From NCBI GenBank assembly GCA_030704615.1, contig CM060733.1:32242001-32306000 (forward strand): a stretch of 64,000 bases of DNA, in the 5' to 3' direction. The position numbers were made by a program, and so were the translations under genes. The notes under the pieces are model-generated. The model had not been told where the DNA came from and did not search any database. It saw nothing but the letters and a program-made list of their open reading frames with translations. This stretch comes from Takakia lepidozioides (lineage: Eukaryota > Streptophyta > Takakiopsida > Takakiales > Takakiaceae). Shown piece after piece: positions 55,780 to 64,000 of the stretch. How positions within the stretch are numbered: the first letter of the stretch is position 1; every line of letters starts with the position of its first letter.

Positions 55780-58700
55780 TTGCAACCCTAAGAGGGCTGT
55801 CATGGTTTTAGTCATGGTTAACTAGAATTACCTACTTCTAGTTAATTAGGACATTTTGGATATTTATATTTGTATTTTGTGTGTTGGGACTTCATTTGGT
55901 CTCATATGTCAAGTGAGGTGTGTAGATGCATATATTGGTACACTTTTCTTTTCAGATCGTTTTTTATTATAAGACAAGCGGTTTCGGCATTGTACTGCCA
56001 AAACATGTTAGTTTGTTAGTTGTCTGGAAATCGTTGGTAAAGCACATAGGAAATTAGACAGTGTCTTGCGACGACCATGGAGTGGAACTCTAGCATCAAG
56101 ATGACCGTAGGAAGCTGCATCGACAGCAGATTAGGCTGCCAATTCGGTACCAAAAACAACAAATTAATCATGTTCGACAATACAGGACGACTGTTCCAGT
56201 CCCAGATTGCGATCTCTCTTTTCTCCTGCCTTTCAAGTCCAGTAGGAACACACGGAGGAGCTTGGCAATTGGTGGAAGCGACATGTACAGCGATGAAATA
56301 TCGCAACAAAGCAATTGGCCGCATCGGAATGACAGCAGGTCAGAACGACTTCAAACGGCGAAGCGTGGACTTGTTAGCGGTGCGGGACAATTGGAGGGGA
56401 CTCCGGAACCTATGACTCAGTGGCAGGGTCAAAGACCCCAGAGCCATCACCAGGAATTTGATTTCCAAAAATACCACAAAATATGTGTGTAGCGAAAATA
56501 CGACGAATGGCGAGAAGCGCAACATTTTACCACCGATGGAGCTGAGAATTTATAGGCTGATACAAGGTATATAATTGTAGTTTGTCACCAAGTTTAGTGA
56601 TTTATGGAGCTGATTAGCAGTGGGGCCAAATTATTGAGTCGACGGCACTCATATGGCCTATTATTTGCATTTCTACTTCTTGGATGGATGAAAAATCCTG
56701 GAATTCGCCTTGAGGAGCTGGATGGATGAAATGACCACTCGCGCCAATTGGTCATCCAATTGGATGGATGAAAAACCAGCTTTCATTTGCCTCTAAGACT
56801 TTTCATCCGTGTTGAATATTATATTATAGATCCTCCAAGGAAACAATAGTTTAATGAATATTTTCTATTAGTTTATTAGGCTCAAAAACAGTATAGAAGA
56901 AGGGCAACGCTTCTCTTGTTCTTCATCTAGTTCTTTCTCTTGCTAGGTTTCCTCTTGTTGTTGTTGTGTTTGTTAGTTTGAGGCTTGAGGAGGCTAGATC
57001 CTAGGGCGTGGAGCTTGAAGCTCCCTAGTTAGGTAGAATTCTTGTAAGCTAAGGCAAATGGCCTAGCTTGTGGGCCTTTGAGCCATTTCATTTGTGAAGG
57101 AGGAGGGCAATTTCATGTAGAGGGAAGTGACTTGAGGACGAGTAGGAGGGGCTGGTGTGGACTTATGGACGAGAACCCAAGTAGAGGCCGCATAAAGTAC
57201 CACTATTTGAGTCGATAGAGCATCCCAAGCACTCTCGCATAGAAAGGTTGATCCCATCTTACTATTTCACCATTTATGTATGTGATTCATTTTGCAAACA
57301 AAGCTTGAAGTTGAAAATCTGATTTAGGCTCTTCAAAAGAGGAGAGTGCATTGTGGAATCTCACTATTTCATGTCTAGAATTGACAAGGGGAAGAACCCC
57401 ATAGCCTATTGGAAGAGTACCAATAGAGGCTTGTATTTGAATTGTTTGAAGAATGAATTTTTGTGTTTGGTTACTACTTTGAAATATAGCTAGCTCTGAC
57501 AAAGGCAGGCCAGTAGGTTGGATCTATGATATAAGGCCACTATAAGGCCACTATGTGCTAATTTCACCCCCCACTAGCAAGCCATGGAGGCCTAGGGGAG
57601 GGTGGGTTGTATTTTTTTTGTCTTGGGGTTTGGACGGGCTAATTTTGTTTGACAGCAGCTACCCCAAGGTAGGAGCCCGGGTGCTGCGCCTAGAGAGTAG
57701 GCACTCGATTACTAAAAGTGTGGAGGCAGCCGTGGCCCAGCCACGACATACGGGGAGCGGGGCCCAGCGTTGACCTTACATCGGCCGCGTGGCTTGGCGT
57801 GGCCTTGAAGCGTGCGAGCAGAGGGCGGGTCTTTACCCGCAGGATAACCAAAAGCTGAGACGAACCGGCAGACGCCGGCGTTAACCGCAGCGGTCCACGG
57901 CTTGGACCGCTACGCGCGGATCTACGCCTCGCCCCGTGGCGGGGGCGTTTTACCCAGCGGACAATGCGTCTGCAAATTCCCTTAAAGGGAGGTATTCTTA
58001 CCTTTAGCTATTAGATTCAATTTATACCCTCTAAGGGTTATGAGCCCATTATCTAAGGCGCCAGTGGTAGATAAATCTAGGATTTGGGAGGACGTAGCCT
58101 TGGAGGGGAGCGTTTTTGTGACTCCAAGAGAGAGCCAAGCGGGCCTGTGAGCAGTGAGCTAGAGGCGAAGACCTCGAGAGACAAGGGAGGAGAGAAAGTA
58201 CTCTGTCCTAAAAACTCGGCTACAATGCGCCTTTTCAGAGCCCAAGGTAGAAAATGATTTTTTCGACGGAGGGAACGCGCACTAGCGCCTTAAAATAATG
58301 TAAAGGGGTGAAATCTGGCTTGGACCCACTAATGGTTATTCTATTATTTACGCATGCATGTTTTGGACTAACGAATGTAGTGGCAGGGATGAGCTCTCAG
58401 CGAGATTCATTCATCTGATATACCGCGGCAGTTCCCCGCGACAGGGAACGGTTTCCGGGTGTTCCTCGGTTCTCATTGGGTTCCCAAGGGCATCTTTAGG
58501 CGCCAAGGGTATCTTTGGATTCCCCACATGATTTCCCATAAGAGAGGTATTTTTTTTCTGATTTTCTTATTTTTTTTAATTTTCCAGTATTTCTGATTTG
58601 CGAAATTGCTTAAATAGGATAGATGCACGTGGTGTACGTTATAGCTTGAAGGGCGTTGATTAAACTGATTGAACTTATTGAGTTGAGGGGCTTAGAACCA

Positions 58701-59549
58701 CCTTATTGAACTTGGTGAACCTATTGGATTATGATATGTATTTTGGTCACTCCTTTGCTAAGACAATTTTAGGCATTGGGGTCAAAGCGTTGGCCCTTCC
58801 ATCATAGATGCACTCGGTGAATTGGGAGAGGAAGATTTTCCCTCTTCTTCCTAGGCTCGGCAAGTGCCTTGTGAATGGATTAAAACATGTCCTGGCTATA
58901 GGTGGGGCCTAGGCGGTAGGAATTAGACAATAAAACACAAAGACTTGGAAGGCAGTTACTGGATAGATTGTAGGATACCATAAGACTTAGAAACGCAAAC
59001 TCACCCTGTGAAGAGGAGTACGTGATTTCTCTTTGCCGGTAGGACTTAGATAGTGATCATAGCCACCATGTACAACCACGGACCCCCTACACTAACCGCA
59101 GTCGGGTAGGCGGTTCAGTGAGCCCAACCTACACCGCAACTTACCACGACCCCCCCTAGATTAATATGTCGTCACCCTAACCGCACACGCTTAGGGCTCG
59201 TCAAGGTGTCAAGCCTCACTTGGGACATGGGGAAGCGGTTTCTCCTTGTGAGTGTTGTGGAGGGCTCATCTTCTTGTAATGATAAGAGATGAGAAATGAG
59301 AAAAATGGAAGACAATGAAAATTCTCAAAGCATGAAACGATCACACTAAGAACAAGCTCTAGTCCTTCCAAGTGAAATCCACTCTATCACATAAACTAAG
59401 TCAAGCCAAGGGCACCTTTGCTAAATGAATCCACCCTACAAAGCCCTCAACACACTCCCTCTCAATACCTAGAGCGATGGAGGTGAGAGAAATTGAGGCA
59501 TAGCTTTTTAGGATTGTGTGCTTATAATGTGTGGTGGACAGCGATGTAT
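55780..59549. other. Gene-free repeat DNA with a GC-rich block
   Basis: No gene is supported. Frames at 56,016-56,525 show no motif. GGATGGATGAAAA repeats occur at 56,685-56,780. A GC-rich block at 57,600-58,480 contains the hairpin GCGGTCC/GGACCGC (about 57,890) and other short self-complementary runs. It may be the non-coding part of an LTR element, since similar prose-like, G-rich DNA occupies 1-1,800, but LTRs could not be paired. Confidence 0.4.
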
Positions 59550-60299
59550 CACTACAAGAGATGAGCGTTTTTAGGACTACGGCTTTGGCGGAGTCATAAA
59601 AACTGCACTAGGTACATGACTACAGAGCGCTGAAATGCATTACAGTTTTAATTTTATGACTTTGTAGTAATGGATATCACTACATGACTCCGGAAAGTTA
59701 GGGAGCATTGGTCAAACATTGTTGACCATGATGACAGGGATGGTTTATATGACTAGTGTGATATGTTTGACTACACATGGACGACGTTTCATGGAATCTT
59801 ATGACTCCATGACTGAAGATGGTTTCAGAGCTCTATTTATACGACTACATCACTACACGTGTCATTTTTGAGGCAATATAATGCAATAAAGGTTGCCCAT
59901 TAGGTTTAAAAAAGTTAAAAAAATTGCTATAAGGTTGCTCATTAGTGTAATCGTGAACAGAAAGGAGGCTGGACTTGGCGTTTTTTTTGTCTCCTGCACC
60001 ACACCACATAGCTGAGGGATGGAACGCGATGATAGCAGGATATGCAGGGCGTGGGATGGAGGCGTTGATGCATTTCAGATTGTGATAAGTAGGGTTGGGG
60101 TGTTTTGGGGAAGAACTCCACACCAGTATGGTTGGGGTGTTTGCTGGTAGAATTTTAGGCTGTCAGAGGCATGGATAGCTGAAGGAGCAGGGATAGAGTG
60201 TGTGGTCCAGATTCATCCAAGAGGGCTGGATTTCAAGCTCCACATAGCTATGATTCCATGTGAAGGATAGGTACAAGAAACCTCATGGGTAATGGTCAA

Positions 60300-61470
60300 C
60301 TGGAAGCGGCATGTTGTACTATATGTCATTACTGTACTATATGTCATTCCGAGACTGTCATTGTTGGTCCATGTGTTTACAACAATGCTATCAATATAAG
60401 ACTCCTGGTTCGCATTGGAAGCTCAATCCCTGCAAGTTCATTGTGTGTGAAGCTCAAACTTGTGATTTGAAGGATCTTGTAGCCAAGTTCATTCAACCGG
60501 AAAGGAGAAATTCTGAAAGCTCCCAAATTTGATGTGGGCAAGCTTATGGAGGTAAGACTTAGCTTCGCTCCTCTAAGTAAGTGTTGGATAAGTTTCATTT
60601 AGTGTCGACCTTCACTGCATATATTGGTTTCTTTTCTTGGCTGGTTTCATATTTTCTTGGCTTGTATGCTGTTGGTTGGCTTCTTTCATTTCACTGTGTA
60701 GTGGAAGGGGAAGAATACTTTCTTAAGTTCTGCTGCAACAATGTCTTTTTCCAGCCTAGATGTTTTTTGATGGATACAAATTGAAGTGTTTTGAATGTTG
60801 CGCAATACTATAAAGTGAGGGTGCTGAATGCAGTTGGCCTTGCTTCGTGCAGGCATAATCCAGGGAAATGTGGACATAGCTGAAACCCCATGATAGCATT
60901 TCCAGAGGACCGTGTGGATGGCCTCACAATCCAGCATGCAAAATCCATGACAATGTAGAGCTGGCTGAATGGGCAAACAAGTTAAGTGGCGAACAAGCCA
61001 CGTCACTGGTACATAGTTGCATGCTTACATAGTACATGAAAGCGATCTATCATTCCGGAAATTGACCATGTTGGTCCATGTATTTTACAACAATGCTATC
61101 AATAAAAGACCAATGGTTCGCATTGGAAACTCTATCCCCGTAAGTGGCTTGTGCGTGATGCTCAAACTTGTGATTCGAAGGATCTTATACCCCAGTTCAT
61201 TGCAGAGGTGATTGGAAAAGACATTGAAAGGCAACAGTCGTTATCTATAATCTACAGATCCCCTTCAATTTGATGTGGGAAAGCCGGCTGGCTGGAGGTC
61301 TAGTCTCACTTTCACTCATCTAATGTCAGTGTTGTATCCATTGCAATGTGGAGATGTTTGAAACAACATTGGAGCATTTCCAGAGGATGGTCTGGATGGC
61401 CTTTCGTGCGTGTGCCGAATCCATGGCAAGAAAACATTGCAGGCAGAACCCTGGCAATGGTCCAAGCACG
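60300..61470. repeat. Duplicated segment inside the CACTA element
   Basis: Sequence at 60,358-60,500 (TGTTGGTCCATGTGTTTACA...) recurs at 61,066-61,205. GCATTTCCAGAGGA at 60,896 recurs at 61,375 with continued similarity. The copies are diverged direct repeats about 0.5-0.7 kb apart. No protein is evident. Confidence 0.75.
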
Positions 61471-61808
61471 GGTTGGTCCAAAGCCAATTGCAACAACAAA
61501 TGAATAAAGGGTGCTGAAAGGAAAGCACTCCATAATTGATCATAAAATCCAGTGTCCAAGCATGATATCTTAATGGGAATGCGAAGGGAGTGTTACCACC
61601 TTAAACTATCATGCATGGTCTATAACTGGAGTGCACAAATCACGCATATCTAATCTTCATCATCCTCATCTATGTCTGGGTCACTACATGTATCACTGTC
61701 TTCATCACAGACTTCATCTTGTCCAAGGGTTGGCTGAACATCATCACCACGTATACGGGGTGCTCGGAGGTACAAGGAGGCCACCTGCTCTGGAGTAACC
61801 GGTACCGC

Positions 61809-64000
61809 TCAGCTGCATGTTGGGCCATCAGTAACCACAGTCTCCTCTAGTCTTTGTGGGACTAACAATCCTTCCACTTCCGCCACATCATCATTATCAA
61901 TTGATATGTCGCAGACCACTCTACGTGCTCGGGGGCTCTTCTCCAGGACGACTTTCCACCCCGGCTCCTTCACACAATCAGAAAAAAAACACTTGATCAA
62001 CCTGGCCAGGAAACACAAAAGGTTGCTCAGAAGGTGGAAGCATACGGTTAAAATTGACAAGTGTGAAGCCAGCATCATCCTGCTTCATTGACATAGGTTG
62101 ACGACCCACGCGACTCGCCCGTACCCACGAACACAAAAACACTATAAGCTGTGTTTGGCCATAGTCAATTTGCAAAATCTCCCTTATAAGACCCACATAT
62201 CTTGTAGGTTCCTCCATGTCATTGCCTGAATTGTTGGTAATGGGCTGGTGCTGGAAAATATATGAGACTCCACAATCAAAAGACACCATACTTGTTGTGT
62301 TCATGCCGGGGGATGTAACCCTGTAATGGTTACCATACGCTGTCATACTCTTGAATGACAGGGCAGTAAATGATGGAGGCCTTGAAAGATCCAGTAATTC
62401 CTTACGTGTTGTAGGATCAAGCCCATCTGATTGAATTGAGAGATGATCACGTACACCTTGAGGGAGCCAAACAGCAAATGGAGGACAATGATGCAAATCA
62501 GGAGGGTACTGAATTGTCGTGGGATTGCTCATGCCTTCCAGCCCTTGCTCCTCACGAAACAAGCGTCGTCTGGCTTCTATCCGTGTGGACTCTGCTTCAT
62601 ATATCCTGTCACAATCCGAGGGTCAGCCAGGAGATTGACAGAGGTGGCGTGGGAGATTTGAAAAGACGCCATATGCCAACTAATGATAAATGACTAAAAC
62701 TTGGAAATCTGAATGTCAATGAAGTAGATTTCTTACCCCAACATGACTGACAGACGAGGATGGTTCTGAATGATGTACTCATGTACAATATCACACAGGT
62801 CATTCAATTTTCGGGCTTTAGAACTTCCTTCCACAACTTCACGTTCCACATATTTGCATCCCACACCCTTCGTACACTTCCATCAAATCCTGCCATATAC
62901 TCTGCAAAAACCCAATGCTTCTTCAAATTGGTATCCTTCTGCCATGCTCCCCTCGGGCCTTGCCATTTTTCTTACTTAGCCTTTCATATCTTTCATTGCC
63001 CGCTCCATGGGGTACATCCAACGAGATGCTACGGGCCCGCATAAGTACAACTCATCCACTAGATGAACAACCAGATGTGTCATCACATCAAAAAATGATG
63101 GTGGGAACTCCTTCTCTATAAGACACAGAGTGAGAACTGCTTCAGTTCTCAATTCCTCATACTCTACAAGATTCACCACTTTTGCACACAACTTCTTAAA
63201 TACACAACATACTCGCAAAATGGCCCTTCGATGACCACTTGGCATGAGCCCACCGATAGCAAGCGGTATAATTTGCTGCATGAGCACATGATAGTCATGT
63301 GATTTCATGCCTGACAACTTCTTCTTCACCACATGCTTTTTGAAAGCTGATGCGTAGCCTGTTGGCACTTTCAAGTTCTGCACAATCTCCAGAAAAACTT
63401 GTAACTCAGCCTCAGTGAGGACATAAGGGGCAGGAGGCATAATTAACGTATCTGCTATGTCAGGATCACGTTGTAGCCACAATTCCGGGCGCATCCCAAG
63501 TAGCTCCAAATCACGGCGAACTTTCAATGTGTCTTTCTTACCAAAAATAGTTTTAATAATATTTTCAGCCAAGTTCTTCTCGCAATGCATTGCGTCAAAC
63601 GTGTGGCGGATGAGGAGACCCTACAAAATGAACACATAAGCAATTGAGCATTTACTCATCACAATTTAAACAAAAAACGCAAAAATGTACACAGCCAATT
63701 TAAAAGCCATGAAGGAATTACCTCCCAATAAGGTAAGACATATAAAATTGACAATCGCTTAACTCCATGAGTTTTTGCTGGGTCTGTCCTGCTATCTGGC
63801 GTCCCTCTGTTTTCCACCCATGCAGTGCGAGCTGTTGCAAGGTCCTTGATTTGTGTTACAGTCTGCGTTTTTGGAGGAGTTCCATGCCCAGTAGCGCCAT
63901 TATGGATGATTGCGGGCCAAAAATCTTCGGTGGCCTAGGAAAACAATTTTTCCACATATGTGTAACTGTTGTGAAGTCACCCCGGGTCCACAAGCTGGAC
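61809..64000 (-). CDS. CACTA transposase (Tnp2/DUF4218/DUF4216), 5' part outside window
   Basis: Read on the minus strand. At 63,770-63,540, RLSILYVLPYWE and DAMHCEKNLAENIIKTIFG mark the end of the Transposase_21 domain (in En/Spm, KRSIFF-LPYW and HIEKN). At 63,590-62,976, MKSHDYHVLMQQIIPLAI, EKEFPPSFFDVMTHLVVHLV and RWMYPMERAM form DUF4218. At 62,562-61,978, FDCGVSYIFQHQPITN and EILQIDYGQTQLIVF belong to DUF4216. The last piece (about 61,975-61,809) ends WKVVLEKSPRARRVVC and a stop. Introns probably separate these blocks (about 63,600-63,720 and 62,565-62,975); exact junctions were not fixed. The conserved blocks are open, so it may be functional or recently so. The N-terminal catalytic part lies beyond 64,000. 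Confidence 0.85.

Larger units (their letters stand above)
59550..64000 (-). mobile_element. CACTA (En/Spm) element, partial; left terminus at 59,550
   Basis: CACTACAAGAG at 59,550 is the canonical CACTA terminus. The next 300 bp hold repeated ATGACTACA and ATGACTCC motifs in both directions, typical subterminal repeats. A transposase of this superfamily reads towards this end from the right edge of the window. The other terminus is outside. Confidence 0.85.

Overview
The window looks like nuclear DNA of a land plant with a repeat-rich genome. The evidence is a spliced SGS3 gene (a plant-specific RNA-silencing factor), a spliced plant-type BCS1-like AAA-ATPase gene, and plant transposon families (Copia with a tRNA-iMet primer site, CACTA/En-Spm, hAT, PIF/Harbinger, L1-type LINEs). 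It cannot be placed more precisely; the mix of piggyBac, pogo-like and I-like LINEs would suit a non-seed plant, but that is only an impression.

Layout. 1-10.5 kb: old LINE remnants, an 84-bp retro-insert with a 15-bp target duplication, a hAT-type non-autonomous element and gene-free repeat DNA. 10.5-18.0 kb: a near full-length LINE on the minus strand (endonuclease, reverse transcriptase, RNase H, Cys/His C-terminus). 18.0-21.5 kb: an older LINE split by a 2.6-kb Copia derivative whose gag is fused to the end of the polymerase. 21.5-24.1 kb: a 5'-truncated sister of the large LINE. 24.1-26.4 kb: a MITE-like repeat and unassigned DNA. 26.4-32.5 kb: SGS3 on the minus strand, modelled here as 8 coding exons and about 977 residues. 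Its last intron holds a 366-bp TRIM retrotransposon whose 145-bp LTRs contain a tRNA-like sequence. 34.6-42 kb: another hAT-type element, a MITE, a broken pogo-like gene, a broken hAT transposase and a gag-like remnant. 44.0-46.3 kb: the AAA-ATPase gene, 4 exons and 481 residues, all introns GT-AG. 48.9-55.8 kb: a hAT-type element, a Harbinger-like element carrying only a Myb/SANT-like remnant, and a piggyBac pseudogene interrupted by a 0.9-kb element. 59.55-64 kb: one end of a CACTA element and the 3' part of its transposase gene, which runs off the window.

Only SGS3 and the AAA-ATPase look like functional host genes. SGS3 acts with RDR6 in making secondary siRNAs, so a young TRIM in its intron lies in a gene of a pathway that limits transposons. 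The two strongest leads are the TRIM with an apparent Pol III promoter in each LTR, and a folded 3' tail shared by two LINEs and the 84-bp insert, with base changes that keep the helices paired.

All family assignments come from reading motifs; no database search was run. Exon boundaries are inferred from reading frame, conserved blocks and GT/AG sites.
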